Of a DNA stretch of 64,000 nucleotides, positions 23,138 through 35,923 are shown in pieces (position 1 is the stretch's first letter; each line of letters opens with the position of its first letter). The stretch lies in assembly GCA_047967505.1 (NCBI GenBank), contig CM106538.1; one strand, given 5' to 3'. The notes below the pieces were generated by a model. It had not been told where the DNA came from. It saw nothing but the letters and a program-made list of their open reading frames with translations, and searched no databases. Made by a program: the position numbers and the translations under genes. This stretch comes from Dipteris shenzhenensis (Eukaryota > Polypodiophyta > Polypodiopsida > Gleicheniales).

Positions 23138-23944
23138 TTCCATTGGCTCTCCGGACATAAGGTTGCTCGTTCTTAATATCCACTCCGGATGGATCCTATT
23201 GACCTACTTATGTGTTCAGGTAGAAGGATTTTTCCTGGAAGATGTACCTGTAATGATAACATTGGATACTTTCAGATGGAGTGCCCTCTAACTGCAGCAG
23301 CTGATTGAGGCTTGTAAATGTTGGGTCCTAGAAGAAATTTAACAGATGCTAACATCTAGACTGGCGAGCTATAGGGCTCGTGGATCATCAGTGCTTGTAT
23401 TGGTGTATGCTCTCTCCTCTAAGACTGGTAAGACCACATGTATTGCGGTACCCCGTCAGGTGCATCTGTACTGGGAGTATCAAGGCGTGCCAAAAGTACT
23501 AAGGCTGCAGCCTCATGGTGTGGTCTCTTCAATGGTTCTCAGTCCAAGTGTGTCTCTCATTTGGATTTATTTTGGCAGTACCAGGAAGTGGACAAGGTCT
23601 GTCACATGATAAGTTCTGTGACAATCCATTTTTATCAATGATCATGACAGATTCCAGAATGGAACTGTCCGGGGACGCTGACACAAAGCATGGAGGTGAA
23701 TGGCGACTTTAAAATCCAGTGGATGTTCGGAAAATGCTAAATTTATTATATTTTCCAATGTAATCAAGGATTCTGCATTTTGAATAATTTTAGGTGGCCG
23801 ATGTGGGTTCTGTCAACTGTAAGCTATCTTTGAAACTTCTCACCAGGAGCATGCACTTTTTTTGTTGATCAAATCCTGAAAGAATATTTGGTAACTATTT
23901 CTGACTTAGTGAGCCAGGGCTCCTTTTTTTGGAAGAAGGGGGAG

Positions 23945-24440
23945 AGAGAGAGAGAGAGAGCAACCTCTTTAAAGGGTTATACAACAGGAGTCTGAGCCAA
24001 TTCCTTTTTCGTTTTGGGGTGGGAGAGGGAGGTAAGGGGGTAGAGAAAAGTTTTATGCATAAATGCAGACCTGCATATGTAAATGTAGACCTATCTGTCT
24101 CCTTGCATGCACACTTGGCTGCATACACATATTTATATGTATGTATGCACTCTTATATACGTGCATGTTACGTACATAAATGTACGCATATGTATGTACA
24201 CTACATGTAGGCATGTATTCTTATGTGTATACGCACATATATATGCGCCCAGCTGGTTGTATGCATAAATGCAGATCTGCATTGTGAAGGTAGACCTATG
24301 TGCATTTGTACATATGTACTGGTATGTGTATGTAATTGTGTATTTATGTAAGTACATGTGCATGCATGTGAGAGAGACGTGTATGCATAGACTACCAAGC
24401 TTGCAGACACTTTACAATTATGTATGCACAATGGCAAAAT
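23945..24440. repeat. GA tract and purine-pyrimidine alternating repeat region
   Basis: (GA)n at about 23940-23960 is followed by 400 bases rich in 'atgtatgca' and 'acatatat' words. 'atgcataaatgcaga' occurs at about 24055 and 24261 as part of a repeated segment. No coding sense. Confidence 0.6.
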
Positions 24441-24639
24441 AAAATGCTAGTCTTCACAAGCAGTTGTAGCTTGAATGAAGAGAACATGGACTACTTTTTG
24501 ATAGCTTTCATCTTGGGTGGCTACCTTTGTTATGGCTGACTTTGCCCTTCACTTCTGGAGTATTGACAGAAATTTAGTATAGAGATCTTTGTATTAATAA
24601 ATGCTCACGTGTGTGTAGATATGCATATTTGAGAGCCTA

Positions 24640-27600
24640 TATCCTAGAGTGAAAAGAAAGGTTGCAATTGCCCCCGTGTGTTGAGGGAGAAGACCTCTCT
24701 AGTATGGCTTGCTATAGGGATTTGACTAGAGCTCCTCGTGTATCAAGCAAAAATCCCACAATCTCATTGAGCTCCCAAACATAGGCATTGCTGCATAGTG
24801 CTGTGCCCTTTTAGGAAAAGGCTAAATCCAATTTGACATGAGCTTTTTTGACATGTAAAGGAGTATCACAAGCTGTTGTTAGGCCTCCTAGAAGATGCAA
24901 ATATCGTGTGAGATGCTCCCCTTGAACAAAGATACTTTTGCGTAGCACAGCTGAGAGGTCTCAGCCACAAGGTCAATCCCTTGGTAAGATCTTGTAGGCC
25001 ATGTCTAATAAGATGATCAGCCTCCACTTATGAATATTTGCCCTAACCTCTCCCTTGGGGATTAAAGAAATGCAGCTAGGGAAGAGGAATTGGGGTACTT
25101 ACCCTAAGTCAAAGAGGTCCTATGAGGTGCACAAAGATAAGTTACCTCTCTTGGGCATTTTTTGTGTTCGGAGGGTCTTCAAGGCCTCAAGCATTTCAAC
25201 ATTTGTGGAGTTGTCTTTGAGTATTTCATAACATAGGAAGTGACATTGAAGGAGTGACTATTGAAGTAGGAACCTCCTTTGAAGGAACCTATGCCTAGAT
25301 CTCTTCCCATGCCCTCTCCATGCCCTTTGACCTCAGGGGTGATCACCTTTGTTTGGAAAAGTTGTCTATAAAATGAAGTGGTATCTCGAGTATCTCTTGT
25401 TGATTGAATGGATGTAGCCCTCGTTGTTCCTCAAGCTTTAGAGTTGAGTCCGTGCCAAGATTGAGCCTGTGTTTTGATGAAATTGCGTGTCATCCTATCA
25501 CCCTATTATACCCATCACACTCTTTCAGAGTGAAAGGGCTCGCATGAAGTGCGAGTCTACTAGATTTGCATCTATCCACAATCCATGGTGAACCAAGCTT
25601 CTGCTCTTGGCGCCGCAAGGTCTTTGTTGAGTGCTCGTTCATGATCATAGAGTTTGCCTACAAAGCGCACTACTTTAATGAATGTCATTTGTTGTCCAAA
25701 GGCCCCATCCTCTTTTGGGGTTAATGCTCTCCCACTTTTTATATTTGCATGATGGCTTCACAAACTCTCTCTTGATTGAGGTTATCATGGGTTTCCACTT
25801 CTCTTTGAGGAGGCCCCTAATGAGCTGATCCAGATAGAGGACAACCAATGAATGATGTGACATCATCATGCTTGCTAGGATATCCGTGGTTTTACCTCTA
25901 TGCATGGCCAAGTTCCCAACATAGAAATAGTCTAACCCCTCCATCAAATCATGAAGGCAATGTTGACCAAAGGAAAATATAAGATTGCTGTAGAGTCTAG
26001 AGAACTCTGCTTTTTGCCATGGGTCTGATCCTCTTATACGAAAAATGAACTACTCCCAAGTGCCATGCTATGTTGGGGGTGATCCCTTGGAAGGATGCAT
26101 CATCTTGCTATCCTCATAAACTCGAAGTTGTTGAAGGTAGCTCAAACTACAAGAGTCTACTTTCGGTAAGCTATTACTTAATTAATGCTAGAAGAGACGT
26201 TACTTTTGTCAATAGGGTGGAGCATAAATGTTGAGAGGATCCTATACTGACATCCCCAACCCTTAGCCCATCTAGATTGCTCTGTCCCCAATTAGCTCTC
26301 CTTGATCGGACATGTCAAATGCCAAGGATGAAGTGATCATTGGACATATAGATAAATCCACTTTGTTCTAGGCCTCTTGCCAGAAGAAGATGCCCAACAC
26401 TTGTGAATATTTGACAATGAATATTTGTTCTGGCAATGTGAGGATATCCACAGGACCCAAAATCAAAGGCCGTTCTAACTCCTTCCATAGAATGATTGTT
26501 GCCTTGAAGCCATGCATCTTTGAACTTCTATGGTCGAAGTGATGGGGGTAGTGGTGAATAGGTGTTGGAAGCCTATGTGACTGCTTCTGAGCGAGTCGAC
26601 TTCAAAAGGGATTTGGAAGGGGAGTAATCAAGGTCAGTGCGGCGTCCTCCCAGGGGCATCACTAGCTCCATCCAAGCTTGGGGGTAGCATTGGCTACATG
26701 GCCAATGGGTGACATTGATGGAGCTTTTAATCCACATCTAAGGCAAACCACTATCACCAAACACTCAATTCAGAGTTCATCCTTGGGGGCGGCATCTTGG
26801 AAGTTAGCCTTGTTGCCATGCACAATCCATCCTTTTGACCCAACCAATTATCAAGTATTTGCATCATTAGGCCCATCATAATAAGGTCAGAGAAAGCAGG
26901 GTTCCATTGTTCCTCATGTGTTACTACAAAGTTAAAGCCCCAGAAGGGATGGTTCATGGTCCCCACTACTTCGATAGTCTCCTTTCTTGGGCTATAAAAT
27001 CATTACTAAGACCTCAAGGGCAAGGATACTCCTCCAGTATCTCTATGTAGTTCCACCAAAACTGCTTGGGAAGTGGTTGCGGCTTAGTAATTGAAACAAA
27101 GGATCCGATCCTGGTGATTGAGAAGATATAGGATACAAATCTAAAAAGGATGAATCAAAAGATGGTCAAGAGTCTCCATTACTAGGAAAAGGGCCAATAG
27201 GGGAGAAATGGGCAGGAGATGACAACAAATGAAGAGCAGGATCTAGAGATGAGGAAGTTGGTTGGGAAGGGCAAATAGGCTAATTCAAGGCCTCGAGAGG
27301 CAAGGGAGAGTTGTGAGTGGGGTCGGGGTTAGTAGGAGGGTGTAGAGGAAGGGGAGGCGGGGTTTAGGATTCAGAGGAAGGGGAGACAAGGGGAACACCT
27401 CCTACATGGAGTTGTGGCCATCACTATAGGTTCCTTTGAAAAGAGGAGTGGGATCTTGAGTAGAGAGATTTGTAGGTATATCAAATATCTTCCCTTGATG
27501 TGAAGGAGCTAATCTCTTCGGGGGTGGCTCAACCTCATGCTCAAGAACCCTAGTGGGATGCCTCTTTACTTGCTCGGCATGCCCTCCATTTCACAATCTT

Positions 27601-27700
27601 TGTTGCCCGTGAACTTTCCCTTTTGCTTCTCCTCCACCCTACTTCAAGCTCCAATGGGGTGGGGTTTGGGCTTGAGGGGGCATGGGGTTGATGAGTTTGT
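24640..27700 (-). mobile_element. Decayed retroelement, probably LINE (body)
   Basis: The minus strand has several short frames (for example 25675-25947) broken by frequent stops. No domain can be named with confidence. The assignment rests on lying directly downstream, on the minus strand, of the ORF1-like segment at 27.8-28.3 kb. An unrelated decayed element remains possible. Confidence 0.3.
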
Positions 27701-27779
27701 TAGGCTAATGTTGTGGATACATGGGTTGTATCCTCTTCCCCCCCTATGGGGATGATTTGGGAAAAGTTAGGGTTGGCGG

Positions 27780-28330
27780 TGAGGGCCTTGGCTAGATGGC
27801 CCACCTATCTCCATTATAGGCATTGTCTTGCCCCTTGCTCTTCAACGTCACCTTGGGGGTCCTGTACAATCAATTGGGCCTTCGGTAATCCATCATCTGA
27901 GAGTACCAAAGCTATTGTCATCACTAGGGCCTCCATTATTGTGCAGAAACAAGCTCCAATGGATTAGAAGATGGCTTGATAATCCTTTGGAAGATATCGA
28001 AAAGGAAGCATGATTAGGATGACCGCATGGGGACAAGAGTCCATATCATCCATAGTAAACCATTGAGCCAAGGGATGGAAAACACCAAATGTGGACCCAA
28101 GGAGAAGCACAAGAGTACCTTAGTGTTGATTCGATATAAGATCAATGGTAGTTGACCAAGAAAGCCACTGCTAATCGATTATTGAATTCTTGATCTCCTT
28201 CCATCTCGGTGGTGAATTCCACCCCACAGATTGATCTTGAAACTAAACACAATCTCGAGTGTCCACTCAACAATCCATGAAGGCCCTCATGCCTAAAACC
28301 ATGGTGAGCCAATTCCCACTAACATTGTGT
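27780..28330 (-). pseudogene. LINE ORF1-like (DUF4283-type) remnant, minus strand
   Basis: Read in patched frames on the minus strand, short blocks follow the plant LINE ORF1 pattern: a 'GPHLVF' block, then LPFRYLPKDYQAIF and SIGACFC. These resemble the 'GPW...', 'LP.LP...Y/FW' and 'IG...G' landmarks of DUF4283. Many stops interrupt it. No zinc knuckle was found. Confidence 0.4.
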
Positions 28331-28466
28331 ATAAAGAAATCTTCCCAAACTTTTTAAGGTTACTTGCCTCAACTTTCAAATGGCATATTATAATTTTGCA
28401 CTCAATCCAAGTGACTCCTTCAAAATGGAAGCAATATTTTGGCGAGTGTGCATAGAAATGGCAAGC

Positions 28467-28470
<4 letters not shown>

Positions 28471-28508
<38 letters not shown>
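28471..28508. repeat. (TC)n microsatellite
   Basis: Pure TC run of about 38 bases, followed by a G-run and C-run region (28540-28590). Confidence 0.95.
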
Positions 28509-28510
<2 letters not shown>

Positions 28511-28599
28511 CCTGTAATAGCTATGTTGCGTGTGTTTGGTGGGGGGAGGGTGCAAAAAAAGGAGGCAAACCTCGCCCCCCCACCCCCCTTCCCCACTTG

Positions 28600-30860
28600 A
28601 AAAAAACCAAACAAACAAAAGTCCTTTTGACCGAAAGTTCACTTTTTGAATGTAAAAAACCACGTGGCCATTTTGATAGCCAAAACCATTCCAACAAAAA
28701 AACCCTCTCTCAAAGGTAAGCATAACTCTATATGCACACACCAATTGCCACATAATTAAATCCTTTAACTTAGCAAAACAACATATCTTTAACAAAATAA
28801 CTTCATAAACAACTCCTTCTTTGGACTTTGGGGTTGAGGACAAAGGAATTTTTTTGGAAAGCATCTAGAAAATGTGATTCAAACACTAATGCCAAGTGAG
28901 CTTTCTTGAAAATTTTTAATCAATAAGTATATGTGGAAGTAAGCCTTTTATCAATGAGCCAACACACAAGAGGAATTTTGATAAGCCTCATTTAGAAAGA
29001 ACCATATTAGTAAGCCTCCAGTTTGTGAGCACCACTTTCAATCAAGGTAAGCCTCCAAAAGGGAGCACCTCCCATTAACAAAATGCATATGTTGATACCA
29101 TCATCATCAATAGTTTGGAAACCCTTCAATAGGAAGCCCCAGCATGCCATGCAAGCCTCTTCTAAAGAGCATTATAGTAAATAGTTGGGAATGACTAGAT
29201 GCTATCTCACTTTAAAGCTAGGTGCATATGATGTGCCTCTACAAAAAAATGACAACATCATAAGATATGGAATAAGAGGAGTTTGCAAGTTTTAGTCAAG
29301 AATTAGAGTTTAGAATTATATGGGAAGATTACAATCAAAAGAATTGGAACAAGAGGACTTTTCATGTTTCGATTAAGAATTAGAGTTTGATAATATACGG
29401 GAAGAATTTTCACAAGAAACTTTGGCACAACAATTAGACACTACGAGGCACCAGCAACCGTCATTGAAGATCCACATCTACATTAAATGTCAAAAGAGAT
29501 ATTACACGTCCTTATGCAAAGCACCCAAGTTTCTTTTCACTCAAACATCTTCAAAAGAATTAAGAAATTCTAAAATTATAGCAATGGGATCCACATCAAA
29601 CATTGATTCCAATTCAGACTTAAAGAAGTCAAAGAAGCTGCCAACATTGCACCAATATGCTATTCAATCATATCCTTCAAATCATAAAAATCTAAAAGAA
29701 GCGAAAGATATATTAATACAAGTGATGATTTTCAAAGGAAATCCCTCATATAATGATTATGTTGATAATTCAATATTTGATCATTAATGCAGGTGTTCCA
29801 ATCCAAAGTCATAATTTGGCACCAATAATAGTGCAATTTTGGTATAAAATTCGAGAATATCAACAAGACAATGATGTAGATATTGTGACACTTAAATTTG
29901 ACCTTTTACTTTGTAACGTTCTCACTTTTATGTATGTGTGATAAGATTATGGTGGAAGACATGAGGCCCATTTCTTTATATGACACATTCTTCCTATCTC
30001 ACATCATACCAAAGTATCTATCATTTATACACATAGTATAATGATTCATTTTGCGCCTTGCCCTGTACATGTATCCATCGTTGGCTCCTGTGCCATTGCC
30101 AACCGTTGCTAGCACCTACCTCACACATCACACACTTCACGCCCTCCATCCGTAGATAGAGAGAGAGGAGAGATAGATACAGAGAGTGAGGAGAGTGAGG
30201 AGAGATAAAGAGAGAGAGTGAGGAGAGTAGATAGAGGTAGAGAGAGAGTTAATATAGAAACTAACCCTTAGGTTAGTCAACCTAATGATAGTACATTAGG
30301 CTAGGTTAGGTCTCTTTAAAAAACCCTCCACCCCCCAAAAAAAGAGTCCCTTATTAAAAAATTAACCATTTTTTGTCCTAATTTAAGGCCCTTTTTCTTG
30401 GTCATTTGAATTGCAAATTCCACACAATGAAAGAGCATGTTTTGCAAAAAAATTCCACTACTTTGAGTCTAGTTTCTTACATCATTTTGAAGGTCAATCA
30501 TTGCTCCATTTTGAGGCACACTTCAATAGAAAACTGATCATAACTTTGCCAAAACGTACCAGAATTGCTTGCAATCTTCACGAACATGATAAGCCATTTG
30601 CAAATAATATATCAGCATAGATTTTTAGGATTATTAAGCAACTTTGTCAATGTATTACTCCAAGGGCAACACATTATCGACAAATTGGCATTGTTTAAAA
30701 AGGACATCATCAATTGGTGCAATTCAACATCCCACAATGGAACCCATATGGGATCAACTCCTAAAGGGCTACCTCAAATACATAGATATGTGTACCAACA
30801 ATATGATGGACCATTTGGAGTCAATTCCATAAGAACATGACACACAACAAGATTCACTTG
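28600..30860. other. No confident gene; GA-rich tract at 30150-30255
   Basis: A 121-codon frame at 29422-29787 (basic, Lys/Ser-rich) has no recognised domain and may be the N-terminal part of the gag-like remnant that follows. 28900-29170 has repeated 'gtaagcctcc' and 'gagca' words. 30150-30255 is GAGAGA-rich, as in plant leaders. 30258-30320 carries 'ctaaccctaggttagtcaacctaa'-like palindromic words. Confidence 0.4.
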
Positions 30861-30867
30861 TATACCT

Positions 30868-31864
30868 ACCTATGTTCTCAGGTAGAGGTAATCCCAAAGA
30901 ATTCATTGCTTTGTTTGAGTACAAATGGTTAGGTGATATCTCAAGGTAGGAGGAAAATTATTTGAACATATTCCCACAAGCTCTCATAGGAGAACCGTTT
31001 GATTAGTACTACAAAATGGATGTGGAAACACAAAGCTCATGGCCCATGCTATGACAATATTTGTAGTCACTCATAGACTAATAATGGATCTCCATCAGAG
31101 TGTGTCATCCACAAATTTTGGCAATCACGAAAGATTAGACAAAGGGATTCAAAAACCGCATTTCCAAGGGTGGTTCAAAAGAATTGGGATATAGTGATAG
31201 ATTACTTCTACAAGCTTAAAAATACTATCATAGAGAGAAATCTGTCACTTATAGAGCACCATTTATTCAAAAGTTTTGTCAAAGGCTTGCATGAAGAAAT
31301 TAAGAGCAATTGGATTACTGTAACTATAAAACTATATCAAAAGTATATGATGCCGCAATAATGATTGAAGAATCAATTGAGAAGGATCGGAAAAGGATTG
31401 AAGCAATATTAGAAAGGCAAGTTTCCAAATTGAATAATGACACAAGTGAAGGCACTCTTAACTCCACTGATGCACATAGTGTAAAGCTTATAGAATCATC
31501 AAACACACTAGGCAATAATGAGGGTAATTTGGCAATGGTTTCAAGAGAAACCACTTTCACTAACATGTGCACAATGGAAAGTCAAATAACAAGGAAAAAG
31601 GGAAAAAAGAAGAAAGGAGCTAAGAGAGGTAATGTGAATGTGCAATCAATTAATGACCCAAAACCAACCCTTACAAAAGTAGATTGCACAAAGAGGGAAG
31701 AAATCCAAAGCATTACACTAGAAGGTTGTAACACATGTGTCTTGGGTGATGCAAGCCCAAAGAGTGGCATTCACGAACATCTCAGTTACTTGGGCTCTTC
31801 AAGTACGACACTTCTGCATGAAAAGGATGTGCAAAGCATCCTCTGTGATAAATCTCAAATCTAG
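30868..31864 (+). pseudogene. Ty3-type gag remnant
   Basis: The start reads FSGRGNPKEFIALFEYKWLG followed by NIFPQALIGEPF, the pattern of a Retrotrans_gag domain ('f.G....eFl..fe....', then 'fp.sL.g.A..Wy'). TAG replaces the expected Trp at 'EPF-stop-YYKM'. Frames change several times up to 31310. From there a 184-codon open frame continues with a charged, Lys-rich region. No CCHC knuckle is seen. Confidence 0.6.
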
Positions 31865-32079
31865 GTGCCCACCATGGAAGAAGAATTACATGTTGGCCAT
31901 GTACCAAAGGATCCCCCAAAGACAACTACAAAGGTACAACAGTCGGATCCAGTCTCTTATCAAAACCCTCTAAGACCTATTTTTGATACATTCAAGAGGG
32001 AAGAACAAGAGAGTATAGGCCCACCACAAGATCTGAAACAACTCAAGCTATTTTGCAAGAGCATGTTCAACTAATGCAC

Positions 32080-32320
32080 GAATTCCAAAATACTTGGCAT
32101 CAACAGTTGACATAGCTCAAGCAACAGCTACAACAAGAGCAGAATCAAAAGAATAAACTTAGTTCATGCCTGGTAGAGCAAAATAATGAGATAAAGGACT
32201 TAAAAGAAGAGCTCAATAAACTCAAACAAGTGCTAGCGATTGATACTAACCCATGTCAAAGATCTACACAGTTTGACAGAATTCAAAAGGGAGAGTCAAG
32301 AATATCAAGATGACACAAAG
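32080..32320 (+). pseudogene. Coiled-coil coding remnant after gag
   Basis: One frame reads LKQQLQQEQNQKNKL and then NNEIKDLKEELNKLKQVL, a clear heptad pattern with few interruptions. It is probably part of the same decayed element as the gag frame just upstream. Confidence 0.45.
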
Positions 32321-32698
32321 ACTCTTGCCTGGCAAGGGTCAATGCTGACTCTGCTACTAATGTGGCACTGGTTGAACTAACCCAAGGTCAGATTGACCTC
32401 TAACCATGGTTTGATTGACTAACCCCAAGGTCTATCTAACTAAACCCAAGGTGTGGTGATGTATAAGGATGGTGTGGCTATGGGATAAGCTGATGATGTG
32501 ACTGATTTGACACATGGCAATTAGGATAAGGCCTAATCCTCCTCACCCTCCATGCCTGTTGGTCTGCCCCCCTTTCCTCCTCTTCAACTACTGGTCCTCC
32601 CTCCCCTATCCCTCCTCCTCCTCGCCCTCCCTCTTCTTGCGTGTTGCTCCTTCAAGCCTGCATCTCCACACCTTCTCCTTCTCTACACTCCTTTAGTC

Positions 32699-35594
32699 AT
32701 GGCACCATTCGAGGATGTCTCCAACAAGTACCAGGTTCACTTAGAGTTGGAGGTTGAATATGCAAGCACACATAGTCTAGGATTGAGGAGATCTTCCAAA
32801 ATCCATAGTCTTCGTTTGCAAGGAAATAAGCATCTCAACCTTTGAGTAGAAGGATCCTTGTATCCTTTAGATCCTGCCGACGAAAAGAGCCCTCCTTTCC
32901 ATACAATGCATGAACTAGTTTGGTTTGTTGGAAATGGACGTGCGGGGTTGCTTGGTTATTGCAATCGGTTAAACAATGCTCATTCAATGGCTATGCAAGC
33001 AAGTGAGATGTGCAGAGCCCAAGCAGAGATGCTAGCACATTTAGGAAATAGCACCATTGTTGCAATGCATAACTCTATGCAGGATCTTCAAAGGAAGAAC
33101 CGAGATCTTCATGATAAAGCCAAAGCATTGGACTTGGAGCGACATAAATTAGAAGAGTCGCTCTGTAAGCTAGCTGAGTCCAAAAAAGGCTTGGAAAGAT
33201 CTATATACAATCAAGTTCGATGAGCCGTAGAGAAGGAACGAGAGAAGGCAGAAGAACGAGTGCAAAAGATGAAAGAAACACCTTTGGGATTGAAGGAGAG
33301 GAAAAGAAGGTACTTACATAACATCGATGCATTGGCACCCACTGGTGGTGCTAGAAAGAGGAGAGTCCGGGCTACAAGGTTGGTTATCAAATGTTCCAAT
33401 GAGATTACACTCTTTTGTGCTACACTATTTGTGACTAAGTTTTCATTGTGTTCTTCTTTAGGAACTTCATGGAAGATGTGATGGGAAGAACGGACGGGGA
33501 TGATATTAACTGTTCATATGCTCTAGCAAGTTTATTGAAGTCAAGCGATGTCATTGGGATACTAAGGGACCCAAGACACAAGCGCCTACGTGTGCAAGTT
33601 GCTGAAGAGGTGATGAAGGACTTCAAGGATATTGTGGATGCAAAGGAGATGCTTGTAGCTTGTGATGAGCTTGTGATATTGCCGGTGTAAGTCGTGAAGC
33701 TTACACATCTATTTTCAAAAATTTCAAGTCTACTATTTTGGGAAAGTATAAGAAGTCTACAGTGCCCCTACCCACACCTTGGTCTAAGAGACGTTCACGG
33801 CGAGAAACAAACCAATGTGCAAGAGAAATGCTTGGAGGGTACCATTGCGTAAGGGGCACAATGACTTGGAAGAGTAAAAAGAAATCTGGCTTGCAAACCT
33901 TTGAGATGAATGCTTTCAACAATGTCTACTTAGATGTTGAGAAACTGCAACAAGCAATGGTCAAATTCTATGGCATGAAAGAAGATGGTAAGAGGAAATC
34001 CATTATAGCATTGCACTTTACTAGTTCATTTCCTATATCATGTTTATCCTAACAATTTTTCTCTTTTGTTGTACAGATTGCAATGGAAAGCTCATATTTG
34101 TCATCAAAATGGATGAAGCTCAATTGGTGAAAGAGCACAAGTTAGAGAGAGTCAGCATCTGCATTATGAATAAAGCCTTAGCCTTTGTTCAAGGGGACGA
34201 AGAAGTAGAGCAAGATTTCTCAGTGCAATTAGAGAAAGATATATGGTGGCTTGCAGCATTTGAGACTCCAAAAGAGTGCCATGAGACATTGAAGTGTGTT
34301 CTAGATAGAATAGGAATCCCATCGATGATCTGAAGACAAGAGGAAGGGCAAACATTGATAGTCGATGGCCATGGAACCTTTCAAGTTGAATGGCATCTTG
34401 CTGGTGATTTGAAAACCCTCAACTTCTTGCATGGTTGTGATACAGGGGAAAATGCAATGAACACATGCCTTTATTGCGTGTGTTCGCAATGTAAGCAAAA
34501 GGCTGGCTTACAATGGGAGAATGGCATTCTATCTTGTAGCCAAACGCAAGCTCCTAATCACGACAAGAAGGATCCAAAGTGGGATCCCATCTTGCCCATC
34601 CCACTTGAGAGAGTACACATATGTACTTTACATGCAAAACTGCGCGTACTTGATAAGTTGTTGTATTTGCATCTTGTTTATGCTTGGAATTTAATTCCGC
34701 AAGAAGTATCCACACGGTGCATTGCAAAAGCTGAGGAGTTGCTGTTAGAGATGGGATTTCGTGGAGGACATGTCAAACTTAAGGAGGATAAGAAAATGTC
34801 TGGGGCACAAACATACACTATCTCAAAGTAGTTTGGGTTGGGAATACTGGAAGCATTGTGTGAATGCACGACCAATAAGGCTTCTCATCCTCAAGTAGCA
34901 ACTTTGAGAGCTAAAGTATGGACAAAGGTAGATGCATTGATAAAATTGCTTCGCCAAGTTCAAATCGATGAGATGTATTATGAAAGGTTTAGGATGGCTG
35001 TGAAAGAGTTTATGCAATTAATGGTGAAAGCATGGGGGGAGTCGCACATTATGCATTACATGGTAATCTTGGCACCGTCGTAATATTTAGCACTTGCTTT
35101 ATAAACAGTTTTTGTTGCTGAAATGATTCTCATCATGTTTGCAGCATATTCTCTATGCACACGGACCATGGTTTGTACAAAATTGGGGTCCTTTATCCAT
35201 TTGGAATACACAAGGCATGGAGAAGTCACACTATAGAGCCAAGGCAACCTACTTCAAGAAATCAAGGCATGGTGGTGGTGTCACTCGTAGCAATGCATTG
35301 CATGAGATGTTCAACTAGTTTTTTAGATGTTTACTAGGAAGGACTTTGAAGTCTGAAAAGGCAAAGGCATCAGAACTTGCAAAAGCAATTCAAATTGTAT
35401 CAAAGAATAGAAGACATAGTGCTTGGAAAGCATCCATAGGGAGTCGAGGAGTCGCACGTTGGTTGCAAGCTAGAGTGAGAGAAGGGAGTAGATGGGTCCA
35501 ACCACCAACAGAAGCTGTATACAAATATGAAATAAATATATTGCTTATTTTGACCACAATTTGTGTACTCTCTTTAATATCTTGCTTATTTTGA
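32699..35594 (+). pseudogene. Spliced ~880-codon gene, transposase-like C-terminus, decayed
   Basis: A CT-rich leader precedes the ATG. I infer four exons: 32699-33378, 33462-33987, 34077-35062 and 35145-35594, with introns of 83, 89 and 82 bases, all GT..AG and phase-consistent. The N-terminal third is a coiled coil (KALDLERHKLEESLCKLAES). The middle has EDVMGRTDGDD and GVSREAYTSIFKNF. Exon 3 has WHLAGDLKTLNF followed by a Cys pair (CLYC) and later IPLERVHICTLHA. Exon 4 has WGPLSIWNTQGMEKSHYRAK and a GGG run. The GDxK, CxxC and QGxExxH blocks recall RNase H-fold DDE transposase-like families, but I cannot name one. Stops are at 32843, 33221, 34331, 34829 and 35316, with one frameshift near 33686. 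Confidence 0.6.
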
Positions 35595-35635
35595 CTACAA
35601 TTTTTATACTTACACGACGTTGGGAAAAGTGGGGA

Positions 35636-35830
35636 CATGGTGAAGGAGGGGGGAGAGAAGGAAGGGGCATGGGGCGGGGCAAGGGGAGGGGTGGAGTGGT
35701 AGCAAGGGTGGGGGGAGGGGGGGTATGGGGAAGGGTGATGGGTGTGGGCAGGGCAAGTAGGGGGAGGGCAATGGGGGGGGGAGGGCGACAAGGGTGGGGG
35801 GGGTTGGAGGGGTTAGGGTGGAGGAAAGGG
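35636..35830 (+). repeat. G-rich tract with many G-runs
   Basis: About 190 bases with dozens of runs of three or more G, ending ten bases before the telo-box of the H3-like gene. The plus strand could readily form G-quadruplexes. All long frames across it are Gly/Arg or Pro/Ser artefacts. Confidence 0.85.
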
Positions 35831-35838
35831 GCACGATG

Positions 35839-35910
35839 AAACCCTAAATGTAATTAAAAGGGATGTCAAAACATGATGTGCCTATATAAAACGTTTGAAA
35901 AAAACCCTAA
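35839..35910 (+). promoter_or_regulatory. Promoter: telo-box, TATA box, telo-box
   Basis: AAACCCTAA occurs at 35839-35847 and 35902-35910, on either side of TATATAAAA at 35883-35891. The start codon of the H3-like gene follows at 35924. Telo-boxes are typical of plant histone, ribosomal-protein and cell-cycle promoters, so the context fits an S-phase gene. The leader would be unusually short, about ten bases. Confidence 0.6.
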
Positions 35911-35923
35911 CTCTCATTATTCA

